Assembly (NCBI RefSeq): GCF_017995515.1
Contig: NZ_JAGOIT010000030.1
Location: 1 to 35,796, forward strand
Source: Propionivibrio sp.
Lineage (GTDB): Bacteria > Pseudomonadota > Gammaproteobacteria > Burkholderiales > Rhodocyclaceae
DNA length: 35,796 nt
Reading direction: 5' to 3'
The notes below the pieces were generated by a model. That model saw nothing but the letters and a program-made list of their open reading frames with translations, ran no database searches and was not told where the DNA came from. Below, in pieces: positions 26,382 to 35,257 of the stretch (within the stretch, counting starts at the first letter, position 1; each line of letters begins with the position of its first letter). A program made the translations under genes and the position numbers.

Positions 26382-27502
26382 TGCAGCTGGTTTTCTGCTT
26401 CTACAAGTATTTCCCCTTCGGCGGTTTGCAGCGCGATTTCATGCGCATTGCGCTCGCTTGCCAGGCGCGCGGACATGCGATTCGCGTCTACACGCTGGAA
26501 TGGACGGGCGACGTGCCGGCCGGTTTCGAGGTCGTGCGCGTGCCGGTTCGGGCGCTGAGCAATGCGCGGCGTTACGCGAAATTCACCGATTGGGTGGAGA
26601 AGGACTTGAAGCGCCGACCGGCGGATCGCGTCGTCGGTTTCAACAAGATGCCGGGACTCGATGTCTATTTCGCGGCCGATCCCTGCTACGAAGAAAAAGC
26701 GCGGACTTTGCGCAATTCGCTGTACCGGATGTCGGGACGCTACCGGCATTTCGCTGCGTACGAGCGCGCCGTGTTTGCGCCGGAGAGCCGGACCGAGATC
26801 CTGATGATCTCGTCGCTGCAGCAGCCGTTTTTCGAGAAGCACTACGCGACGCCGGCGCGCCGTTTCCATCTGTTGCCGCCGGGCATCTCGCCGGACCGAC
26901 GCGCGCCGGCGAATGCCGCCGAGGTGCGCGCCGGGTTTCGTGCCGAGTTCGGCCTGGCCGAAGAAGACCTGCTTCTGCTTCAGGTCGGCTCCGGGTTCAA
27001 AACGAAGGGGTTGGACCGAAGCCTGAAGGCGCTAGCGAACCTGCCGGATGAACTGCGGCAGCGCACGCGCCTGATCGTCATCGGCCAGGATGAACCGGGC
27101 GCTTTTCTCCGACAGGCGGCGTCGCTCGGCGTCGGCGAGCGTGTCAGTATCCTGCAGGGACGCAGCGACATTCCGCGCTTCCTGCTCGGCGCCGACGTGC
27201 TGATCCATCCCGCTTACAACGAAAACACCGGCACCGTCTTGCTCGAAGCGCTGGTCGCCGGGCTCCCCGTCCTGGCAACGGCGGTTTGCGGCTACGCGCA
27301 CTACATCGAGGAAGCCGAGGGTGGGCTGGTCGTTCCCGAACCGTTCACGCAGTCGCGCCTGGACGCGCTGCTCGTATCGATGCTCGAGGACAAGGCGGCG
27401 CGGCAACGTTGGCAGGCCAATGCGTTGGCGTTCGCCGAGACGGCGGACATCTACAGCAATGCCGAGCACGCCGCCGATCTGATCCTGAAAGATCGCGCAT
27501 GA
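26381..27502 (+). CDS. waaG: LPS core glucosyltransferase WaaG
   Basis: WaaG (RfaG, GT4 family) adds the first glucose to heptose II of the LPS inner core from UDP-glucose. The 373 residues open with FCFYKYFPFGGLQRDFMRIA, nearly the signature N-terminus of WaaG, and contain DRVVGFNKMPGLDVYFAADP. The C-terminal donor-binding half has VGSGFKTKGLDRSLKAL and the E-x7-E motif region HPAYNENTGTVLLEALVAGLP. It is membrane-associated from the cytoplasmic side. The start overlaps lpxL and the stop overlaps waaP. Complete. Confidence 0.95.
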   Translation: MQLVFCFYKYFPFGGLQRDFMRIALACQARGHAIRVYTLEWTGDVPAGFEVVRVPVRALSNARRYAKFTDWVEKDLKRRPADRVVGFNKMPGLDVYFAADPCYEEKARTLRNSLYRMSGRYRHFAAYERAVFAPESRTEILMISSLQQPFFEKHYATPARRFHLLPPGISPDRRAPANAAEVRAGFRAEFGLAEEDLLLLQVGSGFKTKGLDRSLKALANLPDELRQRTRLIVIGQDEPGAFLRQAASLGVGERVSILQGRSDIPRFLLGADVLIHPAYNENTGTVLLEALVAGLPVLATAVCGYAHYIEEAEGGLVVPEPFTQSRLDALLVSMLEDKAARQRWQANALAFAETADIYSNAEHAADLILKDRA

Positions 27503-28320
27503 CCGGGCCGACCCTTTTCGTCGGGGAGCCCTTTGCTTCCCTTTGGTCCGGTCTTGACCCGTTTGTCGCGGTCGAGGCGCTCAAGGGCGAGGTATTCCGC
27601 GAACTGGAAGCGCGCCGTACCTTGCGCATCGAAGTTGCCGGCCGCGGCTACTTCGTAAAAATCCATCGTGGCGTCGGCTGGAAGGAAATCCTCAAGAACC
27701 TGCTCTCGTTGCGTCTGCCGGTTCTCGGCGCGGGCAACGAGTGGCGGGCGATTGCCCGCCTCGCCGAACTCGGTGTCGATACGATGCACGGCGTCGCGTT
27801 CGGCCAGCGTGGCCGCAATCCGGCGACGCAGCATTCGTTCATCGTGACCGAAGAACTCACGCCGACGATCAGCCTCGAGGACTACTGTCGCGATTGGCCG
27901 AGTGCGCTGCCGCCCGTGACGTTCAAACGTGCCTTGATCAACCGCGTAGCGGACATGGCCGGCCGCATGCACCGGGGCGGCGTCAATCATCGCGATTTCT
28001 ACATCTGCCACTTCCTGCTGCATCTCGATCCGGAGCCGACGGTCGACTGCTTCAGGCTCTCGCTGATCGACCTGCATCGCGCGCAGCTCAGGGGGCAGAC
28101 CCCGCGCCGCTGGCGTGACAAGGACCTGTCGAGCCTGTATTTCTCGGCTTTGAGCATCGGACTGACTCGGCGTGATCGCCTGCGTTTCCTGCGTACGTAC
28201 TTCGAGAAGCCCTTGCGCCAGGTCCTGCGCGACGAGGCGCGGCTGCTGGCGCACATGGAGCGCGAGGCGAACCGTCTTCAGGAGCGCTACCTGCGGAAAT
28301 ACGCGAAGGGCGCGTCGTGA
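27499..28320 (+). CDS. waaP: LPS core heptose(I) kinase WaaP
   Basis: WaaP (RfaP) phosphorylates heptose I of the inner core, which supports outer-membrane integrity. The start is ATG 27499-27501, overlapping the waaG stop (ATGA); the longer open frame to 27286 lies inside waaG and is not used. The 273 residues show the kinase lysine K54 in GYFVKIHRG, the catalytic loop VNHRDFYICHFLL with D166, and the metal-binding LIDLHRAQ. These match the E. coli enzyme (265 residues) closely. The stop overlaps the next kinase gene (GTGA). Confidence 0.95.
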   Translation: MTGPTLFVGEPFASLWSGLDPFVAVEALKGEVFRELEARRTLRIEVAGRGYFVKIHRGVGWKEILKNLLSLRLPVLGAGNEWRAIARLAELGVDTMHGVAFGQRGRNPATQHSFIVTEELTPTISLEDYCRDWPSALPPVTFKRALINRVADMAGRMHRGGVNHRDFYICHFLLHLDPEPTVDCFRLSLIDLHRAQLRGQTPRRWRDKDLSSLYFSALSIGLTRRDRLRFLRTYFEKPLRQVLRDEARLLAHMEREANRLQERYLRKYAKGAS

Positions 28321-29774
28321 CGGAACGAGTCGACGCAGCCGCCTTGCGGGCTGCCGGACGGGCACCGGCGACGCCGTTTTCCGTAGCGCTGGCCGACGGT
28401 TCCTGCGTCGTGATCGAGCGTTTGCTGCGCGTTTTGCCTGGCAAGCGGATCGTCGGTGAGGGATGCTGGAACGGCCGCCATGTGCTGGCGAAACTGTTCG
28501 TTGCGAACGGCAGCGTGCGGCATTGGACGCAGGAGAGGAGCGGCATCGAAGCCCTGTCCGAGGCCGGTGTGCCGACGCCCGGGATCGTGCTGGCGGATGC
28601 GTTGCCCGGCGCCGGCCACGTTCTGCTTACCGAATTTGTCGAAGGTGCGCTCAGTCTGGCCGAAGTGTGGAAGCCGCTTTCGTCATCGCCGGCGGGGAAC
28701 GACGCGGCGCTCGCGGTGCTCTCGCCGGCCTTTCACGCGCTCGGTCGCCTGCACGCGGCCGGTCTGGTGCAGGCCGATCTGCATCTGGGTAATTTCCTGC
28801 AGGGCGGCGAGGATATCCTTGTCATCGATGGTGACGCGGTTCGTTCAATCACACCGGGGAAACCGTTGGACGAGCAGCAGGCCTGTGCGAATCTTGCTGT
28901 CCTGCTCGCACAATTGCCGATGGTGTGGGATGCGTACCGCTCGCCACTGCTCACTGCCTATGTCGCGGGCGGCGGCGTGCAGCCGACCGACCCGGCAACG
29001 CTGGACGAAGCGGTTTCCCGCGTGCGCGCCTGGCGGTTGCGCGACTTTCTCGGCAAGACCTTGCGCGACTGCACCTTGTTCTCGGTTGTGCGCGGTGCCT
29101 GGCGCTTCTCCGCGGTACGACGCAGCGAGGAGGACTTTCTGGCGCCGATCATGGCCGCTCCCGATGACGCGATGCGCGGGGGGCTGTTGCTCAAGGACGG
29201 GCGTACCAGCACCGTCGCACGCGTGGAACGCGAAGGGCGCGAGCTGGTGATCAAGCGCTACAACCTGAAGAACCTGCGTCATGCCCTCGCGCGCTTCTGG
29301 CGCCCCAGCAGGGCATGGCATTCCTGGCGCGAAGGGCATCGCCTGGCGTTCTTCGGCATCGCTACGCCAGCACCGCTGGCCTTGATTGAAGAGCGAATCG
29401 GGCCGCTACGCCGACGGGCCTTCCTGGTCACGGAACACTGCCCGGGGGTGAATCTGCTTGAGCTGCTTTCAGGCGATGTGGTGCCGCAAGGTGATGTGGC
29501 GCAGGCCATCGTCGATCTGTTCAAGTCCTTGCACGATGTGCGCATCAGCCACGGTGACCTGAAAGCGACGAATCTGCTCTGGCACGCCGGGCGGGTACTC
29601 CTGATCGACCTCGACGCGGTGCAGCAACACACCTCGCCGCAACGCCATGCGAAGGCTTGGCAGCGCGATCGCGCCCGCCTGTTGCGCAACTGGCCATCAA
29701 CGTCGCCGTTGCATCAGTGGCTCGACGCCAACCTGCCGCCTGCGGCTTCCTGGCGGACGATGCGGAAAACCTGA
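28317..29774 (+). CDS. Tandem two-domain LPS kinase-like protein (InaA/WaaP superfamily)
   Basis: The 485-residue cytoplasmic protein contains two kinase-like domains. Domain 1 (about 20-235) has K59 in HVLAKLF, the catalytic loop LHAAGLVQADLHLGNFL (D154, with Q in place of the usual H before A-D) and ILVIDGDAV. Domain 2 (about 285-480) has K313 in LVIKRYN, the loop ISHGDLKATNLL (D414, N419) and LLIDLDAV. Both keep the main catalytic residues, so both could be active. Likely substrates are core sugars, by analogy with InaA/WapQ-type LPS kinases. It starts at GTG 28317, overlapping waaP, and ends overlapping the convergent membrane glycosyltransferase by 61 nt. Confidence 0.8.
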   Translation: MTERVDAAALRAAGRAPATPFSVALADGSCVVIERLLRVLPGKRIVGEGCWNGRHVLAKLFVANGSVRHWTQERSGIEALSEAGVPTPGIVLADALPGAGHVLLTEFVEGALSLAEVWKPLSSSPAGNDAALAVLSPAFHALGRLHAAGLVQADLHLGNFLQGGEDILVIDGDAVRSITPGKPLDEQQACANLAVLLAQLPMVWDAYRSPLLTAYVAGGGVQPTDPATLDEAVSRVRAWRLRDFLGKTLRDCTLFSVVRGAWRFSAVRRSEEDFLAPIMAAPDDAMRGGLLLKDGRTSTVARVEREGRELVIKRYNLKNLRHALARFWRPSRAWHSWREGHRLAFFGIATPAPLALIEERIGPLRRRAFLVTEHCPGVNLLELLSGDVVPQGDVAQAIVDLFKSLHDVRISHGDLKATNLLWHAGRVLLIDLDAVQQHTSPQRHAKAWQRDRARLLRNWPSTSPLHQWLDANLPPAASWRTMRKT

Positions 29775-31213
29775 ATCGCCGGCGCTTGCGATTCGTCCTC
29801 TGGCCAGCGGAAGATCCGGCGCGTGCCCGGAAAGCGGTCGGCCACGCCCAGCGATTCGATGCCCGCGCCATCCGTCGCGAGACCAAGCGGCCCGGTCGCG
29901 TTGGCCAGCAGCTCATCGAGTGCCGCCTTGTCGATGAGCGGGTGGAACGTGCCAAGGTAGAACTGGAGCGTTGCCGGCGTTCCCCAGTGGTGCAAAGTGT
30001 TCGGATCGATACCGTGGGCTTGCATGGCGCTTGCCGCGAGTTCGGCGTTGCGCGCCAGTTGCAGTTCTCGCCCGAGAACGGAGGTGCCGAGGTTGCCGGG
30101 ACCGACTGAATGAACCGCGTTGTAGGTGGCGCCGATCAGGATGCAGCTGATCACGACGGCGACGCCGGCGAACTTCGTCTTGCCCATGCGCTCGGCCAAC
30201 CGCGCCATCTCTCGTCCCGCGAGAAGTGCGCCGGCGGGCCAGAGGACGAAGACCGGATCGGCGCCTTTCTGCCCGGTCAGCGATACGACCAGCAGTCCGC
30301 CAAGAAGCCACGTGGCAAGGAAACGCTCGAAGCTTCGTTCGTCGGCGTCGGCAGTCGAATGACGAAGTTGCCGCACCAGCGCGACGAGAAGAAAGAGGCT
30401 GAACGGCAGGTAGCGCATCAACAGCGCGACGATGGGGCTGAGCAACTCGCCGGCGCTCCAACCGCTTGCTGCCGGCACAAGCATCGTGGTTGCTTGCCCG
30501 AACCCTACCGTGAGTCCGGCGGGAATCAACCACGCCAGGACGACGCCGAAGAACAAAGCAAGGGCCGCGAAATATGGCCCGCTCGCTGTCCCGCGTTGAG
30601 AATCGAGCCGGTCGTTCCAGACGCAGGCTAGCAATCCTCCGGCGGAAAGAAGGAGGCCCTGCGCACCCATTGTCAGCGTCGCCAGCGCACTCGTCAGGGA
30701 AAAGAGAAGCCAGCGCTTTCGTTCGCCTCCGGACTCCGGCCATGCTGTTGAGCAAACCAGTATCGCCGTAGCGACGATGCACGCGAATACCGGATCGGGA
30801 CTCACCAGCGCAATGTGTTTGGCCGTTGCCGGTGACAGCAAGAAAGCTATGGCGGCGAGACCGGCGGATAGTTCGCCAAGGCGTCGACGTCCGATCTCGA
30901 ACACCCACACGCTGATCGCGAGGACGGCGAGAAACGATGGCAGAACCACGGCCACGCGGTTGAGCCCGAACACGGCAGCGAAGGGAGCCATTATCCAGGT
31001 GTGCAGTGGAGGTACGGACATCGCGACATTGTTCAAGTCGTGTTGTACGAAGAAGTGGCCTTGCGTCATAAGGTCGAGGAGATAACCAATGCGGTTCGGC
31101 TGGCCGTAGCTTTCGAGGTCAGTGGTTCCGTGCAGGCGGATCAGAAAGACGAGCGTTGCGACGGCACAAACAGTGAGGAGCCACAACAAGCGAGGGGAAT
31201 GCCGGATGGTCAT
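29714..31213 (-). CDS. GT39/ArnT-like membrane glycosyltransferase
   Basis: The 499-residue polytopic membrane protein has about 11-12 hydrophobic segments and the layout of the GT39/GT83 (PMT/ArnT) family. The first helix ends in RLHGTTDLESYGQPN, where acidic residues of the first periplasmic loop usually catalyse transfer from a polyprenyl-phosphate sugar. HTWIMAPFAAVFGLNRVAVVLPS and the C-terminal soluble part are also typical. It may add aminoarabinose or another sugar to lipid A or core, but the substrate is not visible in the sequence. It is 42 nt downstream of the epimerase gene. Its 3' end overlaps the convergent kinase gene. Confidence 0.8.
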   Translation of the reverse strand: MTIRHSPRLLWLLTVCAVATLVFLIRLHGTTDLESYGQPNRIGYLLDLMTQGHFFVQHDLNNVAMSVPPLHTWIMAPFAAVFGLNRVAVVLPSFLAVLAISVWVFEIGRRRLGELSAGLAAIAFLLSPATAKHIALVSPDPVFACIVATAILVCSTAWPESGGERKRWLLFSLTSALATLTMGAQGLLLSAGGLLACVWNDRLDSQRGTASGPYFAALALFFGVVLAWLIPAGLTVGFGQATTMLVPAASGWSAGELLSPIVALLMRYLPFSLFLLVALVRQLRHSTADADERSFERFLATWLLGGLLVVSLTGQKGADPVFVLWPAGALLAGREMARLAERMGKTKFAGVAVVISCILIGATYNAVHSVGPGNLGTSVLGRELQLARNAELAASAMQAHGIDPNTLHHWGTPATLQFYLGTFHPLIDKAALDELLANATGPLGLATDGAGIESLGVADRFPGTRRIFRWPEDESQAPAIQVFRIVRQEAAGGRLASSH

Positions 31214-31255
31214 ACAGGAGGCGTGGATAAAGTCGGTTGTAGAGTTCGTCGGGGA

Positions 31256-32269
31256 TTACGCGCCTTTGCCGACGTATTCGCGAAACCAGTCCGCCCAACG
31301 GCCAATGCCCGTCTCGAGTGACGTGCTCGGGCTGAAGCCGATGTCGCGTTTGAGGTCGTCTACGTCGGCGAACGTCGCGAGCACGTCGCCGGGCTGCATC
31401 GGCAGGAAGTTCTTCCTTGCTTCCTCACCGAGCGCCTTTTCGATCGTGTTGATGAACACCATCAGCTCCACCGGCTGCTGGTTGCCGATGTTGTACACGC
31501 GGTACGGTGCTCGGCTGCTGCCCGCGTCGGGATAGTTCGTATCGAAGCCGGGGTTGGCTGCTGCGATGTGGTCCATGACGCGCACGGTTCCCTCGGCGAT
31601 GTCGTCGACGAAGGTGAAGTCGCGCCGCATCTTGCCATGGTTGAACACATCGATCGTTCGGCCTTCCAGGATGGCGCTGGTGAAGAGCCAGGGCGACATG
31701 TCCGGGCGGCCCCACGGGCCATAAACGGTGAAATAGCGCAGTCCGGTCGTCGGCAATCCGAACAGATGGCTGTAGCTGTGGGCCATCAGCTCGTTCGACT
31801 TTTTCGTTGCCGCGTACAGGCTGACCGGGTGGTTGACCTCGTCGTGGACCGAGAACGGCATCCGCGTGTTGGCACCGTAAACGCTGGAACTGCTGGCGTA
31901 GACGAGATGCTCGACCGCGTTATGGCGACAACCTTCGAGCACGTTGCCGAAACCGACCAGATTGCTCTGGATGTAGGCCTGCGGATTGGTCAGCGAATAG
32001 CGTACCCCGGCCTGCGCGGCCAGATGGATGACGCGATCGAAGCGCTCGCTGGCGAACAACGAAGCCATCGCTACGCTGTCGGCGACATCCATGCGGACGA
32101 AGCGAAAGTTCGCGAACGGCGCGAGGCACTCAAGGCGCGCAGCCTTGAGACGTGGGTCGTAATAGTCGTTCAGGTTGTCGATCCCGACGACTTCTTCGCC
32201 GCGTTGCAGAAGGAGGCGCGCGACGTGCATGCCGATAAAGCCGGCAGAACCGGTAACCAGGATTTTCAT
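31256..32269 (-). CDS. NAD-dependent epimerase, UDP-glucuronate 4-epimerase type
   Basis: The 337-residue extended short-chain dehydrogenase starts at ATG 32267-32269 (MKILVTGSAGFIGMHVARLL), so the 15 residues of open frame upstream are excluded. The NAD-binding TGSAGFIG is at 6-13, the catalytic Y152-A-A-T-K156 at its usual place, and YASSSSVYGAN supplies the serine. VVGIDNLNDYYDPRLK and FTVYGPWGRPDM are typical of UDP-glucuronate/galacturonate 4-epimerases of LPS and capsule clusters. It probably supplies UDP-galacturonate for core or surface polysaccharide. Specificity is inferred. Confidence 0.85.
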   Translation of the reverse strand: MKILVTGSAGFIGMHVARLLLQRGEEVVGIDNLNDYYDPRLKAARLECLAPFANFRFVRMDVADSVAMASLFASERFDRVIHLAAQAGVRYSLTNPQAYIQSNLVGFGNVLEGCRHNAVEHLVYASSSSVYGANTRMPFSVHDEVNHPVSLYAATKKSNELMAHSYSHLFGLPTTGLRYFTVYGPWGRPDMSPWLFTSAILEGRTIDVFNHGKMRRDFTFVDDIAEGTVRVMDHIAAANPGFDTNYPDAGSSRAPYRVYNIGNQQPVELMVFINTIEKALGEEARKNFLPMQPGDVLATFADVDDLKRDIGFSPSTSLETGIGRWADWFREYVGKGA

Positions 32270-32468
32270 GTCGCTCGAATACCTGTAGAGAAGGAGGCCA
32301 ATACACGTTCGCACATGGCGCGTTGTATCGGGTCAGTTCCGGCGCGCTGCACAGCCGGGGATGAGTGAAGGGGAGGTATCATAGAGTCAAAGCTCAGACA
32401 CTGGAAGGCATGCGGTAAGCGGTAAAGGCGTCCGGCTTTGGTTTGGGTCCAGTGGATAATCAGGTTTT

Positions 32469-33272
32469 GTGACGAGAGAACGAGGAATGGGCAACTGGTA
32501 TTTGAATCCAGAGTATCGCGATGGCGATGTCGCAGCATACTTCCAGGACATCGACGCTGTGTTCTCTCTCGAAGGCGAAGTGGTATCGCGCGATCCGCTT
32601 TGCCGGGTTTTGCGAGTATCGATCGACGGCCGGTGCTATTACGTCAAGCGCTATGTTGGAAATGGCAAGGGCCTGGTGCGCCAATGGTTTGGTTTGCGCG
32701 GCCTGCTGGCACCGCAGCGGGTGATGCGGGAAGCACGGAATTTCCTGTTTTTTCGCGAGCATGGTGTGCCGACGGCGACGGTTGTCGCTTACGGGCTTGA
32801 GCGATCCTTCGGCAGTTTCGTTCGCGGCGCCTTGGTAACGGAAGAAGTGCCACAAACCCGTGATCTGGCAAAGACCGTGCGCGAACATCCCGAGTATCTA
32901 AAAAACAAGCCGTGGCTCGAAACCGTATCGAAGCAAGTCGCGGACATGACTCGCACGCTTCATGACGCAGGGTTTGCGCACAACGACCTGAAGTGGCGCA
33001 ATTTACTCGTGGACGAAGGGCTGTCGCCCAAGGTCTACATGATCGATTGCCCCTTTGGCAACCATTGGTGGCACATCTTTCTGCAATACCGGATCGTCAA
33101 GGACTTGGCATCACTCGACCGGGAGGCGAAGAACTACCTCTCCCGAAGCCAGCGACTGCGTTTCTACCTGGCGTACGCACGCTTAGGTCGCTTGAATGCG
33201 GGTTGCAAAAGGCAGATCCGGCGAATTGCCAGGTTCTACGATAGCCAGCGGCTACGCCACCGATTCCGTTGA
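32469..33272 (+). CDS. LPS/Kdo kinase-like protein (WaaP/KdkA superfamily)
   Basis: The 267-residue protein has a kinase fold with K60 in CYYVKRYVG, the catalytic loop FAHNDLKWRNLLV (D173, N178) and YMIDCPFG (D193). The N-D-L-K form of the loop and the basic C-terminus resemble lipopolysaccharide kinases that act on Kdo or heptose. The start is GTG 32469 in this annotation; ATG 32487 (MGNWYLNPEYRDGD) is a serious alternative. It is divergent from the epimerase across a 199-nt gap with no clear promoter. Its end overlaps the convergent msbA stop by 21 nt. Which core sugar it uses is unknown. Confidence 0.78.
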   Translation: MTRERGMGNWYLNPEYRDGDVAAYFQDIDAVFSLEGEVVSRDPLCRVLRVSIDGRCYYVKRYVGNGKGLVRQWFGLRGLLAPQRVMREARNFLFFREHGVPTATVVAYGLERSFGSFVRGALVTEEVPQTRDLAKTVREHPEYLKNKPWLETVSKQVADMTRTLHDAGFAHNDLKWRNLLVDEGLSPKVYMIDCPFGNHWWHIFLQYRIVKDLASLDREAKNYLSRSQRLRFYLAYARLGRLNAGCKRQIRRIARFYDSQRLRHRFR

Positions 33273-35048
33273 TCCTTCGCTGAACTGCAACGCGTGCAAG
33301 CGGGCGTAGTGCCCGTTTTGCGCGAGCAGTTCGGCATGGCTTCCGCGTTCAACGATGCGGCCCTGATCCATGACCATGATCACGTCGGCCTTTTCGATGG
33401 TCGACAGGCGATGCGCGATGACGATCGTCGTTCGATCGGTCATGACGTGATCGAGGGCCGCTTGAATGTGACGCTCGGACTCGGTATCGAGTGCCGATGT
33501 TGCTTCGTCGAGGATGAGGATCGGCGAGTCCTTCAGGATGGCGCGCGCGATCGCCAGACGCTGACGTTGTCCACCCGAGAGCAGAACCCCGTTTTCGCCG
33601 ACGAGGGTGTCGAATCCGGCCGGGAGGCGGTCGACGAATTCCTTGGCGTAGGCGGATTCAGCCGCTGCTTCGATGCGATCTCTCGGCGTATTGGCCAGGT
33701 CACCGTAGGCGATGTTGTTGGCGACGGAATCGTTGAACAGGGAAACTTGCTGGGTGACCAGTGCGATGTGTTGCCGGAGGTTTCGTAGCGTGTAGTCCTC
33801 GACATCGACGTTATCGATCAGGATCTGGCCGATTTCGTGGTGATAGAAACGCGGGATGAGGTTGGCGAGCGTCGACTTGCCGCTGCCTGAACGGCCGACG
33901 AGCGCGATCATCTGCCCAGGCTCGATCGAAAAGCTGATGTCGTCCAGAATGATCTGTTCGGATCCCGGATAACGGAAGGTGAGATTCTTGACGTCAATAC
34001 GACCGTCGACGCGATCTTTCTCGACCGTCCCCCTGTCCAGCTCCGGCGATTCGTCCAGTTGGGCAAAGATGCTCTCCGCGCCGGCGAGGCCCTTCTGGAT
34101 CGTTTCGCTTACTTCGGACAATTGGCGAATCGGCTTGGGCAGCATGCCGGCGGCGGTAATGTAGGAAACCAGATCGCCAGCCGTGGAATCGCCGCGAAGA
34201 AGCAGAACGAGGAACAACACCGTCGCCATCGTGCCGAAGATCACCAATTGCAGCGCCGGCGTGAACGTTGCCGCCGTCTTGACCATCTTCAGTTGCTTGC
34301 GCGTATTTTCGTCGCTCGCCCGCTGGAAACGCGCCGATTCATAATCCTCTCCGCCGAAACTGCGCACGACCTTGTAGCCGTGGATCGTTTCGGAAGCGAC
34401 ATGAGTGAGATCACCCATGGCTGCTTGAATCTTCCGGCTTTGTTTCCGGAATTTCCGGCTGGCGCTGCTGACCATGACGCCTATGATCGGCAGGATGGCG
34501 AACATGACGAGCGTCAGCTTCCAGTTCATCCACAGCAGATAGACGAACAGAAAAACCACGGTCATGCCTTCGCGAATCACCACCTTGATGGCGTCGGTGG
34601 CGGCGCCGGTGATCATGGTGACGTTGTAGGTGATGCGCGAAACGAGATGCCCGGAGTTGTTCTGGTCGAAATAGGCGTTGGGCAGGCGAAGCAGGCTGTT
34701 GAAGAGCGTTTGCCTGAGATCGTTGATCAAACCCAGCGAGACACGAGCCAGATAGTAATTGCCGACGAATGAGCCAAGGCCTTGCCAGGCGACCGCCAGT
34801 ACGATCAACAGCGGAATGCCGTAAATGAGCTCCATTTCGCCGATGAGCGGGAAACGGTAGGCAGTGGATGACGAAGCCGAAAGTCCATCGACAAAATACT
34901 TGAGAATCCCCGCAAGCATCGGCTGTGACGAAGAAAACGCGATGTATCCCAGGATGCTGGTCAGGAAGTACTTGGCGAACGGCCGGACGTACCCGAGAAG
35001 TCGCAGGTAGATCTTGAATGAACTGTGGGACGTCGTATTGGCGGACAT
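33252..35048 (-). CDS. msbA: Lipid A export ATP-binding/permease protein MsbA
   Basis: MsbA is a half-size ABC transporter whose homodimer flips lipid A-core across the inner membrane. I use ATG 35046-35048 (MSANTTSHSSFKIYLRLLGYV), where the family alignment starts, giving 598 residues; an ATG at 35087 would add 13. The N-terminal domain has about six membrane helices. The nucleotide-binding domain shows Walker A GRSGSGKST (385-393), signature LSGGQ (490-494), Walker B ILILDEATSALD (from 510) and the H-loop IAHRLST (H546). It lies beside the LPS kinase genes, in keeping with its cargo. Confidence 0.95.
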   Translation of the reverse strand: MSANTTSHSSFKIYLRLLGYVRPFAKYFLTSILGYIAFSSSQPMLAGILKYFVDGLSASSSTAYRFPLIGEMELIYGIPLLIVLAVAWQGLGSFVGNYYLARVSLGLINDLRQTLFNSLLRLPNAYFDQNNSGHLVSRITYNVTMITGAATDAIKVVIREGMTVVFLFVYLLWMNWKLTLVMFAILPIIGVMVSSASRKFRKQSRKIQAAMGDLTHVASETIHGYKVVRSFGGEDYESARFQRASDENTRKQLKMVKTAATFTPALQLVIFGTMATVLFLVLLLRGDSTAGDLVSYITAAGMLPKPIRQLSEVSETIQKGLAGAESIFAQLDESPELDRGTVEKDRVDGRIDVKNLTFRYPGSEQIILDDISFSIEPGQMIALVGRSGSGKSTLANLIPRFYHHEIGQILIDNVDVEDYTLRNLRQHIALVTQQVSLFNDSVANNIAYGDLANTPRDRIEAAAESAYAKEFVDRLPAGFDTLVGENGVLLSGGQRQRLAIARAILKDSPILILDEATSALDTESERHIQAALDHVMTDRTTIVIAHRLSTIEKADVIMVMDQGRIVERGSHAELLAQNGHYARLHALQFSEGSTESVA

Positions 35049-35257
35049 TTCTTTGCCGGTCTTTGGGGTGGGCGAGAATAGTAGCATGTCGTCCGATTTC
35101 GCCCGTCGGGTTAGACTAGCGCCTTTGTTCGATCGCTTCGCTGACCGGCTTTCTGGGGGCGTGAGTCATCGAATCAGGAGATTGGTTGCTGGTGACTCTG
35201 TCACCGTTCTGTTTAAGCTAGACATTGAGTGCGGGATGTTTCAGATGAGTGTTGCCG

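Noticed and set aside
32270-32468. Intergenic space between the epimerase and the LPS kinase
   Set aside because: A TATGAT on the minus strand at 32378-32383 was considered as a promoter, but no acceptable -35 box lies at the right distance, so it is not listed.
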